27,863 nt of DNA. Source: Spirogloea muscicola. Its lineage: Eukaryota > Streptophyta > Zygnematophyceae > Spirogloeales > Spirogloeaceae. Under the pieces are notes generated by a model that worked only from the letters and a program-made list of their open reading frames with translations, had not been told where the DNA came from and did not search any database. Location of the stretch: positions 87,952 to 115,814 of the forward strand of contig WELB01000088.1 of assembly GCA_009602725.1 (NCBI GenBank), read 5' to 3'. The position numbers and the translations under genes are program-made. Positions 1 through 12,430 of the stretch are shown here, piece by piece. The first letter of the stretch is position 1; the number at the start of each line of letters is the position of its first letter.

Positions 1-173
1 CCCCCCGCCCCCCCCCCGCAAGGGCCACACTTGGCAGCGATTTTCGGCAGCCCTTGAAACAAGAAGAATCTCATGGATTTCCACCAGAGATGACAGCCGC
101 CTGCAAGCCCTTTCAGGATCATCGCATCTAACGATGAGTGTAAAAGATAGGCAGCAGAATTTGCACAGTGCTG
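1..173. other. poly-C contig edge and 3' flank of the E2 gene
   Basis: The first 18 bases are almost pure C. The rest is the downstream flank of the minus-strand ubiquitin-conjugating enzyme gene. No gene or clear repeat is seen. Confidence 0.5.
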
Positions 174-1774
174 TCAAAGTCTCTTCAAGCTCTTCTTCCT
201 GCTGTCAAGCTTGCGCTTGTCTACGGCTACCTTGACCTCATTGCAGGCCTTGGACTTCTTGGGGGGAGATATTGCTCCTGGAGCGATGGTAGCCTCAGAG
301 GATGAAGGATTAGGTTGATGCACGGCCTCTGCAGCACATCCATCCTTGTTGGCCATATCTTCAGTCAGGGGGGTGTAACCCCGCAAGGATGGCTCACACC
401 CTGCTACTGCTATGTCAAGCAATTTGGCACTCCTAGGCCTTATCTTTGGTGCGTGGATGCTTGTCATCAACCTGGCAGCGAGGCAAAAAACAGGTCTCAC
501 GGGCAGATTACATTCTGCTGAAAGATGATCAAGAAGGTGGTACTGTACAGCTGGCACGTAATTCGTGCGAACAAAGAGAATACTGGGCCCAACGTGCACA
601 CTCACAATACTGACAGCCACATGAAAAGCACGCTCTACGCCACAGAAGAGGCATTGGACCTGTCCTAACGTTCTTCCGCACAAAGAATTATCTGGGTCAT
701 CTCATAAGTACGCAAAACAAGATTGACAGTCGTACAAGAGTTGCCACATACCTTGCATGCTTTGCATAGCCGTCATAGTCCTCCATCAACATCTTCCCCG
801 CCTCTTCATTCAAGGCAGACTCTGGGAATGGCTCAATAAGTAGACAACGCACGACCTGAAAGGAGGGGAGTATCAGCCTCAAAACGGCAGAGTCTTGCAA
901 GGACCTCACCAAGTCAAGATAACCTGGACCAGGCGTTTGCCAACAGGCATGGCGTGATCTGTCATGCAGCTCACCAGTAAGACGTGCCTTATACCAAGAG
1001 TTGACTTCCAATCCTTCTGGAGGACATTTACACAAATCTCCCCATTCTTGGCAATGTTAGGATGAAATATTCTGGTAAGGAAAGAGCCTGTGTATAGCAG
1101 CAATGCGGTCTGACAGTGTTAGAAATGTGTCTACGGACCAGTAGCGAATATACATTGACACAATTATAAGAAAACAGGCAGCTGAACACTGTATGTGCTA
1201 GAGCTTTAATATGACTTGGGGTAAAGACTGTGTGTGCAAAACTGCTGCACAAATGATGCTCAACAGCACAGCCTCAAAACAGGGCTGCAAGGTATGCTGT
1301 ACCTTTTGGAGGGGCATGGGGGTAGTCCTGATTAAGTACCAACTTCATGCGGAAGACACCTCCATCATAAGGTGTACCAACTTTACTACAGCAAATGTAC
1401 AGCAGGTGTGAAGTGTCATTGCGGCGTGCAGGCAGTGAGACTCTACAGTGGCATCTCTTCACATGACTTTTCAGGCCATCACTTGGAGCCAAAGCGAAGA
1501 ACACAACCTTGAACAGTTGTTCTGAGACTCAAACAAGGTCAGGTCGTTGCCACAAGCAGCTCAAATCAATCGTCGGCGCATTCGAGAGCCAGGAGGTGTG
1601 AGGTGCCTGGCCAGATCAATTACCTGGGCCGTCAATGTCAGCTTGGACACAAGCCACATTGTCCTCGTTCACAGCTACTCGGATCCCCTCTGGAGGCGAT
1701 GATATCAACAGCTTCAGCTCCCTTGCCAGCTCCTTCAGCACTTTGGAAGACAGACTTTCTGCTGCTGAGAACAT
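174..1774 (-). CDS. UBC22: Ubiquitin-conjugating enzyme E2 S (UBE2S/UBC22-like), 5 exons
   Basis: E2 enzyme that in animals and plants extends Lys11-linked ubiquitin chains with the anaphase-promoting complex (family knowledge). Exons on the minus strand are 1774-1624, 1380-1303, 1087-975, 855-752 and 471-174. All have GT-AG borders and matching phases and give 247 residues. The UBC fold covers residues 1-150. The HPN motif ([14 protein letters not shown]) carries the catalytic Cys at residue 95, the position it has in human UBE2S as I recall it. The helix after RHVLL contains [11 protein letters not shown], a strong E2S signature. A tail of about 98 residues follows, rich in Ser/Pro/Ala and then in Lys/Arg, ending RKKSLKRL. 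In human UBE2S a similar basic tail ending in Leu docks on the APC/C. The ATG at 1774 was chosen because homology starts within about 10 residues of it; the frame stays open to an ATG at 1942. Divergent from the peroxiredoxin gene. Confidence 0.9.
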
Positions 1775-2719
1775 CTGTGCCTGAAACAGGGGTATGAATG
1801 GGTCATTCGCGATCGGGGGAGCTCTGAATCTTAGTAACCCTGACTCATCACCCGCGAACAAAAATACCCCGGTCGACGCTGTGAGGACATTCCTGAAGCA
1901 CCGAATTGACAGCCAGCTGCTGCAGGTGGTTGTCCAAGGCAATCATGGGTATCCCAGGCAACGGTGACTTTTGAGGAGATGTACTAACTTTCTCGTATGC
2001 TGCCCATTGCAACCCCTGAGACTCCCATCACTCCCACAGCGCAGCTTGCACTAGGAGCTGTGGCGCAGCCCCAGACTGCATATCGTACTCTGACACGGAA
2101 GGACGGGTTCGACTTGCCGAGGCTGCGCAGTCATCCCTACGCCGCAACTTGTGTAGTGGCATGTCTTACCATGCCTATCCAACTCCTGACGGCCCACCGA
2201 CCGCAGCTGTCGCGGGAAGTGATTGGAGGGTGCGGTGCAAATCAAGCAGTCGATGAGTCCTCCGAGGCAGGCGACGGCAGGTCGTTGGCATGAGGGACGG
2301 GGCTGTGGACGCGGGCGCTCACCATGGCCGCGGCGGGGCTGATTGGGTGGGACGAAGCCTTTCCCACAGCCGTTGGCAGAGGGAGAGAGCCTGCAGAGCC
2401 GTGGAAAGGGGCCCGCCCGTAGGGCCGCGCAACAGGCGGAGGCCGTGGAGCGTCACGCCAGGCGGAGGCCGGGCCTTTGGCGCCGCTCGGGCGCTCGGTC
2501 CATGGCGGGGTGCGGCGCCGGGGAGCGGTCCTGGCGCGAGGAGCAGTAGCGCGCGAGCGGCCGAGGCAGTTGGGCAGAGCGGGGGCTTGCGGGCAGGGGC
2601 GGCGCGGCGGCGGGCAGCGGGGGGNCCGTCCGTCCGGCCCGGTGGGATGGGTGACCCGCCCCCGCGGGGGCCAGGGCCCGACGACGCGCCGCAGCAGGGG
2701 CACAGCGTCCCCCCTTCGA
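1775..2719. promoter_or_regulatory. Divergent intergenic region, GC-rich, with one N
   Basis: This is the 5' flank of the minus-strand E2 gene and part of the 1.3-kb interval shared with the plus-strand peroxiredoxin gene. From about 2280 to 2720 it is very GC-rich, with CGG/GGC runs and an unresolved base at 2625. Overlapping open frames exist on both strands, but they have the compositional look of GC-rich noncoding DNA, with long Arg/Pro/Ala runs and no recognisable domain. No TATA box stands out. Confidence 0.4.
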
Positions 2720-2740
2720 ATGGCCAATGTAATTGGCCAT
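2720..2740. promoter_or_regulatory. Perfect inverted repeat carrying paired CCAAT boxes
   Basis: ATGGCCAAT (2720-2728) and its exact reverse complement ATTGGCCAT (2732-2740) are separated by three bases. Each arm contains a CCAAT pentamer, one per strand. It lies about 340 bases upstream of the peroxiredoxin ATG and 950 bases upstream of the divergent E2 ATG, so it could act on either promoter. CCAAT boxes are bound by NF-Y in eukaryotes; the role here is inferred. Confidence 0.4.
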
Positions 2741-3081
2741 AGGGCATCATTCTGCTCTGCTTGCGTCGTGTCGCCCTCTTCTCCGCCACGGCTTCCTGCC
2801 TGACCAGTGACTGCATCTGCTTGCTTCCCCGGCCTCCCTTCTATCGGGGAATGATTGTCATTCCATCCCGCTTCATTTCGTGCGCACCGACGCGCCGGCC
2901 CCCGGTACTTCACTACCGTAGTCATGAACAACGCCCTGTGCATGCTCCCGGCTGGCATTTCCAGCCACTCTGGAGATCAGCAGCCGCCCTCTTTTTGCTG
3001 GGAAAGCAGCCACTCTCTGTCCCCTGCCTGGCCCGACCATCTCCACACCTCCACACCCCCGCGCCCCCCTCCCCCGCCGCC

Positions 3082-5339
3082 ATGGCCGCCGTCGTCGCCA
3101 CGCCCGCCCCCTCCCTCTCTGCCGCCCGTGCCGCCGCGCCCGCCGCCTCCTCGCGCGCTGCCGGCCCGTCCTCTGCCGCGGGCTCCCTCGCCATCCCTAG
3201 ATTCGCCGCCCTCAGGGCGACCTCATCCAGGGCCGCCCCACGGCGCTCGCGGCGCACGGCTCGGGTGTCGGCAGCTGGATCCGTGACCGTCGTTGCTGTG
3301 AGCTCACACTTGCTCGCGCAGTGCCAGCTGCTAGACGTCTTGCGGCCCAGGGGTACAACCAGCCAGTGCCATCAGCTGATCTCTACAGCTCACTTCGGAT
3401 CACACTCTTCCTAGTCTGCAGCTGCCCTAGCGGAAGAGCTATCCTCTGGTACGCCTCTTACTATTGGCTGCGTCCTGATGTTTCAGAGCGACACGCCGCT
3501 CACTGGCAACAAGGCTCCGGACTTCGAAGCCGAGGCTGTGTTCGACCAGGAATTCATCAAGGTTTGGATTTTGCTGCCTTCTGCCCTCACTGCTTGTCGA
3601 CTTCTGGCATGACCGTGGTCTGGCGACACCTTAGTACGATGAAATGTAAGCATTGTGACCTGATCCTGAGCCAGCTACTCATAAAGAAGGGAAGAAGGGG
3701 TGGCTCTGCAGCTTGCAGTATAGTACTCCCTTGTTCAACCTTAGCTCTCCATCACAGAGGATTGTCAAGGCCTGGTCGGATGGCTCGCAACGTTTTGCTT
3801 ACACACGAGCGAGCTCAATGTATCCAGGATGTGTGATAACCTCGTCATTTGCGGCTCCTTGCCTTGAATACTTCCATGCAGCTCAAGCTCTCTGATTATC
3901 AGCAGCAGAAGAAGTATGTTGTGCTCTTCTTCTATCCTCTGGATTTTACCTTCGTCTGCCCCACAGGTTTGTGAGGCGCTTCTTTGCTGTGCCGTTTGAC
4001 CAATTTGGACTTTGTAGTCATGCAGGAATCCAGGTAGCCAGGCAGCATCTGCCATCTGCATCTGCACCCAGCACCCATGCGACCTCACGCATCTGATACA
4101 GTGCCTTCATGCTGTTGATGCTGCAGAGATTACCGCTTTCAGTGATCGGTACGGTGAATTCGAGAAGCTGAACTGTGAGGTCCTCGGCGTGTCCACAGAC
4201 AGTGTGGTAAGGGTCTAAGAGCTCAAATGCAGTTTGCAGCTACCTGCTTACAGTCTGTTGAAGACTTCAGAGCTTGATAAGGAGAAGCATGGAGCGATTC
4301 CTTCTCTGAGCAATTTGCAAGACTTTATCAATCACTTATCAATCCACAATCGTGGGCCCAGCACTGACAAGTATTTCCATCTGGTTTGACTGCCTTCGTT
4401 GTGCAGTATTCTCATCTGGCGTGGGTTCAGACAGATCGCAAGTCAGGTGGCCTGGGTGATCTGCGCTTCCCGTTGGTCTCTGACTTGACCAAGACAATCT
4501 CATCGAAGTTCAAGGTCCTTATCCAGGACGAGGTCAGTCAAGCCCTTGTTAAACCCCTTTGCTCCTGTAGCTGTGGTCAATTACCCCACCTAGAATCTCC
4601 TCCCTCCCATGTTATTGTACACGAGTTCGCTGTCGACCAGCTTTTCAAGATGGAGCTCAACTAGAAAATTGCTCATCATTAAAAACCTCAAGAAGGCGTC
4701 CCACCTTCAGCTGAGACCTGTAGCTGTCCCTTCGACACTCCTCACTCATTATTGCTGGCTCTCCTTGACTTGCGTGCTTGACATTATGAACTCGCTGATG
4801 AAGAGTCGTGTGATTGTCACAGGGGATTGCCCTTCGTGGCTTGTTCATAATCGACAGAGAAGGCATTATCCAGCATGCTACTATTAACAACTTGGCCATT
4901 GGTCGCAGCGTTGATGAAACGCTGCGCACTTTGCAGGTTATGTCAGCATCCTTAAGACCACCTGCATTATGGGAATCCAACTTTTACTGAGATGAGAAGA
5001 AGATGTACCAGATGCTGGTGTAATCATCATAATGTCAGCAAGATAAGGCTGCATTCCAATAGCACATTGTGGGCACAGCACATACATGCTGAGTAGCTGG
5101 TCTGTGATGTAAATGAAGAAGTAGGACTGCTAAGGTACTGTTAAATCATTGGTAAAGTCACTCCAACTTTTGGTTGCCACTTGTTCCTGCATATTAATAG
5201 CAAGCCGCTCCTCTGCTTGCAGGCTGTGCAATATGTTCAGGACAACCCAGATGAAGTCTGTCCCGCTGGCTGGAAGCCGGGCGAGCGAACCATGAAGCCT
5301 GATACTAAGCTCAGCAAGGAGTACTTCGCAGCTGTTTAG
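3082..5339 (+). CDS. PRX1: Chloroplast 2-Cys peroxiredoxin, 7 exons
   Basis: Thiol peroxidase that reduces H2O2 and alkyl hydroperoxides in the plastid stroma, recycled by thioredoxins or NTRC (family knowledge). Exons are 3082-3297, 3487-3561, 3882-3966, 4127-4206, 4407-4532, 4823-4936 and 5223-5339. All borders are GT-AG and all phases agree, giving 270 residues. Residues 1 to about 70 are an Ala/Ser/Arg-rich transit peptide (start [12 protein letters not shown]). The mature part begins near [16 protein letters not shown]. The peroxidatic Cys is residue 123 (DFTFVCPTE) and the resolving Cys is residue 245 ([10 protein letters not shown]). The GGLG motif (166-169) and C-terminal YF (266-267) are both present; these mark eukaryotic 2-Cys peroxiredoxins prone to hyperoxidation. 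The ATG sits in a GCCGCCATGG context. A TGTAA at 5412-5416, the usual green-algal polyadenylation signal, lies about 73 bases after the stop. Confidence 0.95.
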
Positions 5340-6250
5340 ATTCTCCTGCAGCCATCAGCACGCAGGTCGTGGACTTGCAGAGCAAGCATTGGGCACAAGC
5401 ATTGGCGCGCTTGTAATTTTGGCTGGACCCGATCGATTAGAGCACCTGCATGTTTTGCACTATGTGTAGCCCGCTTTTGCTATTCTTGTCCTCACTATCG
5501 TTTCTGACCCAGATTCTCATCTGGGCGGGCACCAACATTTGTTGAGAAGCTCATCTCTCGAGGGACGAGCCATCATAGCAGGCACATGTCAACAAGCCGC
5601 TTTCAAGTGGTAATCAACCGCACGCAGTCTGTCATGGTATGTCCTCGCACATAAGGACAATTTGACTGTCCGACTGAAACACTTGTAATGCGACCTGTGT
5701 TTGATGACCCATTTCAGATGAGCTTCGGGCAAAGTATCAATGTCAAGATGTGGATGCTATTCTCAAGTACGAATAGTAGATTAGCATAATGCAACTGTTC
5801 AAGCATACTGGACGTGGCTGCTTGCAGCCATCCTGTAATGGTAACTGCTATGTGGTATACGTGGCTACATTTCGGATGCAAGTCACATCCTGGCACCGTC
5901 TACAGGGGTCGCAGCATCTGCAGGAGACAGACTTTGACATGTGAGATTTTCAAGTCCTCGCAGGTGGCCATAAGGGGACTGAGGGTATCTTGGTGCCGGG
6001 GGAACTCCACCCTTTCCGGGAGTACCGCATATCGATAAATGAATGTGGAAGTGTGAGGCTGCAGAAGAGTCAAATAGCTGAGTGCATCTGCACACCGTTA
6101 ACTCATGGCATAATTTCTCGCGACCAATCAAGCATCACCTAAGGCATAGATGAGTTGCTGGACCACTCGGCTCAGACACAGACGGTCTGGTTTACAGAAA
6201 GAATCAGATTCCTGCTCCAAGTAGTACCATTGCTGCAGAGCAGTCAAGGC
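5340..6250. other. 3' intergenic interval between convergent genes
   Basis: This lies between the peroxiredoxin stop and the stop of the minus-strand apyrase. TGTAA occurs at 5412-5416. Short open frames (for example about 5512-5637 and 5964-6140, plus) look faintly protein-like but cannot be joined in consistent phase, and no family is recognised. No gene is called. Confidence 0.4.
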
Positions 6251-8916
6251 TCAAGCAGGAGCTCGTCCCTGGAAGGAATTCTGCGAGCCTGTAGGCGGAT
6301 TTGCAGCGGTTGTGGGACTTTCGAGTCCTCCGAGCCTCGATAGCCGCTCCATGTCCTCTTCTCGCTTTCCAGCAGGCCAGCTAGGACTGGCGCTGAATCC
6401 CTCATTGTGCCCCAGTTGCCCCGCTGTGTATCTGCTGGCAGGGATGCCGAGCTTCAGGTACCACTCGTGTCGCATCAAGAAGGAAGCTCCAGGAGCATGC
6501 AATTGTCCTGAAAGCTGCTAATTTTTCACCAGTTGTTGCTTGCGTACGCTTGTGAGCGAGGGCATGCTATTGCAGACCTGAAGGTCTCAAAGCAGTCGAG
6601 CACAAAGCTGTGATGTCACGACGGCCACACATACATAAAGGAACAATTCAACAGCATACACAAGTCGAGCAGCCTGACCTCACCGTTAATGCCGCGCGAG
6701 AGGCTGCTTGGTACCCCATCCCTGTCATCGACCACAATCGAACTGATCGAAGTAAAGCTCCATGCTTGAGGCCGCCGAGCACGCCACCACCGCACAAGGG
6801 TGGCTCCAGCCAGGAGCACCAGTACAATGACGAGCACCAGGAGCATTGAGCCATCCTCCTCCTCTTGGGGCCCGCCCAACGGCATTCCGTCGACACCCCT
6901 CGCAGTGGCCATGGGCTCCATGACATCACCAGCACGCGCTGTGGCCTTGGGATCAGCACATGGCGAACCCAATTTCACTGCGGCCGCCTCGTACAGGGCA
7001 GCGCCAGCGGTCCAGCCCATGTCGCCGGACCCGATAGACAGCTGACGGTCGCCCAGGCCCAGGCCCGAGCGCAGAAGCGCAACGGTGTATGGGGCTCGGA
7101 AGCAGTATCGATCCACATTGCGCTCGCCCTGCCGGGAGCGCTCCACCTCAGGCCACGGCCGCTCGCAAAACTCCCGCCCGGCTGCGAGCAGTGCATCGAG
7201 CGTTCCCAAGGCGCCCCCTGCTCGAGCAGCCCCACGGGCATTGCCCCTCGGGCCAAAGTAGAAATTATGGACGACATAGAAGCCGGCCAGGGCATAAAAG
7301 TGGCCCCGCAGCGGGCGCGCCAGAGCTGCGCGCTTGCGCTGGCACGACGAACTGAAGGTATCACCATTAGTCGGCGCGTCCTGAGGCGAACAGCCCCGGA
7401 GGGCGACGGCAATCTGCTTGGTGAGTGACAGGCAGCGGCCCCAATCTGGATCACCGACAAGCTCCACTTGGCCCAGAGAGGCCGGCCAAGGGCTGCTCTC
7501 GCCATTGGCGGTGAGGGCCCCTTCCTCCTGCTGCTGCAGGAGCACCTGCGAGGGCCCCTCCTTGGCCTGTGGGAGCTTCGTCACGAGCGTGTACAAGCGG
7601 TTGTAGCCGCGCTGCAGGCACGGGTGTCGCACCACCGTTCGCTCCTCCACATCCTGGGCGCCGTCGGGTGCGCCGCTGCCCTGGCGCTCCGGCCCCCGCC
7701 GGCGGGCCGCCACGGCCGCCGCCCTGATGCTTGTCCTGGCTAGGATGGCCACGGACCGGTCGAAGGCGTCATTGAGCCCGAAGCCTGTGTGGGACCTTGC
7801 CGACAGCCGTCGCATGGCCGAGTGGAAGCCGACTGGCACCACTGCGCTGCTGTCATTGGACTCGTCCTCGTCATTGTCATCCAGCTCGCCTTCTGGCGGC
7901 AGAAAGGTGACCTCCAGCGAGGAGCCGCCGAGGTCGAGGGAGCCCTCGCTGGGTGCCGCGCGCAGCCAGCGCCCGCGCTCCAGGTTGCCAAGCCCATGGT
8001 TGAGCGCGATCCAGCCGTACTTGGCCTCCTCCACCCCGCTGATGATGCGTGCCCAGCTCGGGCAGAAGCGGAATGGGTAGCTGCGGATGACCTTGCGCGC
8101 ATCCTCCAGCAGCTGCGCTGAGTCCCCTGCCGGCAGCCGTCGCAGGCCGGCCGTGGCGAAGAGGAAGACGGGCGCGGACGGGCGGCGCGCTGTGGGGACC
8201 TGGTCCACCGCCCAGCCCAGCAGCGGCCCCAGCGCCGTGCGGCGCAGGCCGTCGCCGTCGCCCACGTAGCGGTCCAGCCCGGGCTCCGTCTCCTTGCGCT
8301 GGTACGCGCCGCCGTGCTGCCGCGGCACGGACAGCCCGCCGACGCTGCGCAGCTTAGGCAACGACGACGCCGCCCACCTCCGCGGCCACGAGTAGACGTA
8401 CACGCGCGTGCCGGTGCTGCCGCTGTCGATGATCACGCAGTACTGCGCCTGCACACGTCGCTCCGCAGCTCGCAGCGCGTCACAATCCCATCAACGTCGC
8501 CGTGTCCTCATGGTCACGAAACTGCCGCCAAACGATGGACGCTGCACGACAGGAATGGGCTTTTCGTGGCGCCGGAGCGCAGGACCGCGACTGGGCGCAC
8601 CGTGGGCGTGGCCAGGGCGCGCCAGAGGCGCACGAGCATCAGGAGTGCGAGCGTGAGCCCCACAGCCACGGCGAGCCTGCGCCACTTGGCGGCCCACGCC
8701 AGAGGCGGCCCACATCCTTCGCCGCCGGCGCCAGAGCTGCCGCCGGCGTATAGCGGCAGCAGAGGCGGCGCGGCCGTCGCGCCGGCGGGCTTGGAGACCC
8801 TGGGCGCCGGCTTGCCATGGTCGTGCCGGCGGGGCAGGCCCGCCGCCGCCNGCACAGTGCGCCCCTAAAGGCACAGTGCGCCTTGGCAGCTCTGCATCAG
8901 TCTGCTGGCTTTGCAT
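6251..8916 (-). CDS. Membrane apyrase / nucleoside triphosphate diphosphohydrolase (GDA1/CD39), 3 exons
   Basis: GDA1/CD39 enzymes hydrolyse NTP and NDP in the Golgi or ER lumen or outside the cell (family knowledge). Proposed exons are about 8916-8523, 8448-6684 and 6507-6251. The large middle exon (588 codons) holds all five apyrase-conserved regions in order: IDSGSTGTRVYVY, LFATAGLRRLP, EEAKYGWIALNHGLG, GSLDLGGSSLEVTF and IGSGDMGWTAGAALYE. Exon 1 encodes a transmembrane segment (LAVAVGLTLALLMLVRLW). Near the end of exon 2 is a second one (SMLLVLVIVLVLLAGATLV) followed by WWRARR, so the topology resembles CD39 with both ends cytosolic. The last exon is joined in phase (AAC G, then GA CAA) and adds 84 residues of tail. 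Exon 1 is uncertain. The ATG at 8916 and the membrane segment are in different frames, and the single N at 8851 lies exactly between them, so the gap is probably mis-sized. The 5' splice site near 8523 is a weak choice. Confidence 0.86.
8852..8882. repeat. 12-base direct repeat beside an N gap
   Basis: GCACAGTGCGCC occurs at 8852-8863 and again at 8871-8882, directly beside the unresolved base at 8851. It lies in the N-terminal coding region of the apyrase and may mark the cause of an assembly error there. Confidence 0.6.
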
Positions 8917-9265
8917 CGCTGTGCCAATGTTGACATGGCAAGAGGGCTATGGAGCTCACTCAATCGACTACAAGCACTGCGCTGCCATATTGATGCCACA
9001 GCAACTCCTTGCAAATATGGGGTGGCACCCATCTATGGGCGTTTAACACAGCACTCGACTAAAGACACTAACTGCCAACATGCGAGCTTGAAGAGCGCTG
9101 ATGCGGCGGGCTACCATGCATGACACCTGCCGCATCTACAGGAGGGATGCTGTGCTGCACGTAGCCTTGAAGCGGCAACTGGCTGCTGGACGGTGGCGGA
9201 ATGGCAGACTGCACTGCAGTCACGCCGCCAAGTAGAGCAGCAGATGCTCAAGCCTTGTGCTATGA
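8917..9265. other. Intergenic: apyrase 5' flank and EPSP synthase 3' flank
   Basis: No coding signal, RNA gene or dispersed repeat is recognised. It should contain the apyrase promoter and the 3' end of the EPSP synthase transcript, both on the minus strand. Confidence 0.35.
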
Positions 9266-9348
9266 AGGAAGGGAGGGAGGGAGGATGGAGGGCGGACCCC
9301 AAGGAAAGTGGAGGAAAGTGGGGAGGAGGGAGAGAGGGGGGGAGGGCG
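9266..9348 (+). repeat. Polypurine tract with G-quadruplex potential
   Basis: The stretch is nearly all purine, with spaced GGG runs (three GGGA units near 9269-9280, then GGAGGG, GGGGAGG and a run of seven G). It ends about 12 bases before the EPSP synthase stop on the opposite strand, so the transcript would carry a polypyrimidine 3' UTR. Confidence 0.6.
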
Positions 9349-9359
9349 ATGACCGCCAG

Positions 9360-11211
<1,852 letters not shown>

Positions 11212-11400
11212 CTGCAGCAGTTGACCGATCAATTGATCACACTATACCCATACTATATTACTATAACCATGACTGTAACACATATGTGTATGATTTATGG
11301 CAATAAGTATAACTCCACAATTAATCATTACCATTAACCCAGTAACCAATTCCTATGACCACCACCCAAGAACCATCAGGCTCTGCCTAAAACGACCAGG

Positions 11401-12110
11401 ATGTGGGCTTACGGTGGCGGCGGCAGACCCGCCGTCGCCGCCGGCGGCGGCGACGGCGGCGGCGCGAGCGGCGGGCGCGGGCTCCCAACGGTCGGGAGCG
11501 GAGGGCCTCGTCTCCTCCTTGATGTCGTGTTCTTTTCTGATGTCGTTCTCATCGACGTATTCCAACCAAGGGGCACCCACACCGTCTGTGCCAGGTTGGG
11601 CGACACAACATGCGGAGAGGAAGGAGAGGCACTACAATGACAACCCCCGGGGCGACCACTTCTTCCCGTGCGCCATGGACATACACGGCGGCTACAGAAC
11701 GAGGTGGTCTTCCCTCCTCCATCGCCTGGCTCTGCCTGTCGATGCCCGCCGACGTAGTCGTGCGGGTAGCTTAGGGCATTCTAGCGTCCCGCAAGCCATC
11801 CTTGCATGCTATAGAATGCGGCTATCATTGAGTCTACAGCGCTCTCAGGCACTTGCGATACACCAGCGTGCTGGGCGTGCAGTAGCCCAGGCTGATGGCT
11901 TCCGTGGTGGTTGTTTTGCTCCTCAGCTTAGCTTGTCATGTGCTCACTCGGGGTTATTAGTGTCCCCCTTAGCTAGCTCATTACCCCGTAACAGGACTTT
12001 TGTGAGGCTAGACTTTGCCTCCCTTTCAGTGTCATGCGCACCACGCGCCTTCTCTCTCTGGGCTGGCCGATCACAGCCATCGCCCTCTACTGGAGAAGTC
12101 TTTTGTTCCA
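11401..12110 (+). mobile_element. 5'-truncated LINE-like retroelement fragment
   Basis: Plus-strand frames encode GPRLLLDVV (from about 11503), then after a frame change DNPRGDHFFPCAMDIHGGY (about 11640-11696) and CYRMRLSLSLQRSQALAIHQ with RAGRAVAQ. These align by eye with the C-terminal part of the minus-strand element at 26-27 kb (RPRLLLDVV, HPREDEFFPLAIDTHGALGDRW, RMRLAVSLQRSMARVLHLRAGRALA). The 3' end carries the shared tail: GTCATGCGCACCACGCGCC, a CT-rich run, then the hairpin GGCTG (12061-12065) / CAGCC (12074-12078). The ORF is frameshifted, so this is a dead copy. It lies head-on to the truncated EPSP synthase gene. Confidence 0.75.
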
Positions 12111-12430
12111 ATGATGCGCCTACCCATATAACTCCAGCGGTCCATGGCCCACGCCCTGCGTCTGCGAGTCCTAAGCCGTGCAATAGCTGCAGCCTCTGGC
12201 GTGGGTCTGGAAGACGACGGGAAACGTCCTTGTGCTCGTGCCTGGGAGACTGGTGGACATCGCTTCGAGCATGTCCAAGACTCACCCCAGTCTGAAAGCT
12301 CAGACATGCTCACTATACCAGCCTGCACAGCTGGCACGCCCAAGCAGCCGCAGAAGCAAATAGCTTGGCCAGCGGACGGCTCGCTCTGCAGACCTCCATT
12401 GCAGGCTTCTGGGAGCTTAATGAGCGATTG

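Noticed and set aside
2242-2958. Long overlapping open frames on both strands
   Set aside because: They follow GC-rich triplet composition, are full of Arg/Pro/Ala, cross the N at 2625 and match no family.
5512-6140. Short plus-strand frames after the peroxiredoxin gene (for example FSSGRAPTFVEKLISRG and GTEGILVPGELHPFREYR)
   Set aside because: They look protein-like, but splice phases do not connect and no family was recognised.
6865-7428. 187-codon plus-strand frame inside the apyrase
   Set aside because: It is antisense to the large conserved apyrase exon and has no family signature.
11353-11580. Minus-strand frame with AAAVAAAGGDGG as possible EPSP synthase upstream exon
   Set aside because: The resemblance to TAAVAAAGG is low complexity, the preceding motif is absent, the splice phase fails, and the plus strand here is retroelement coding sequence.
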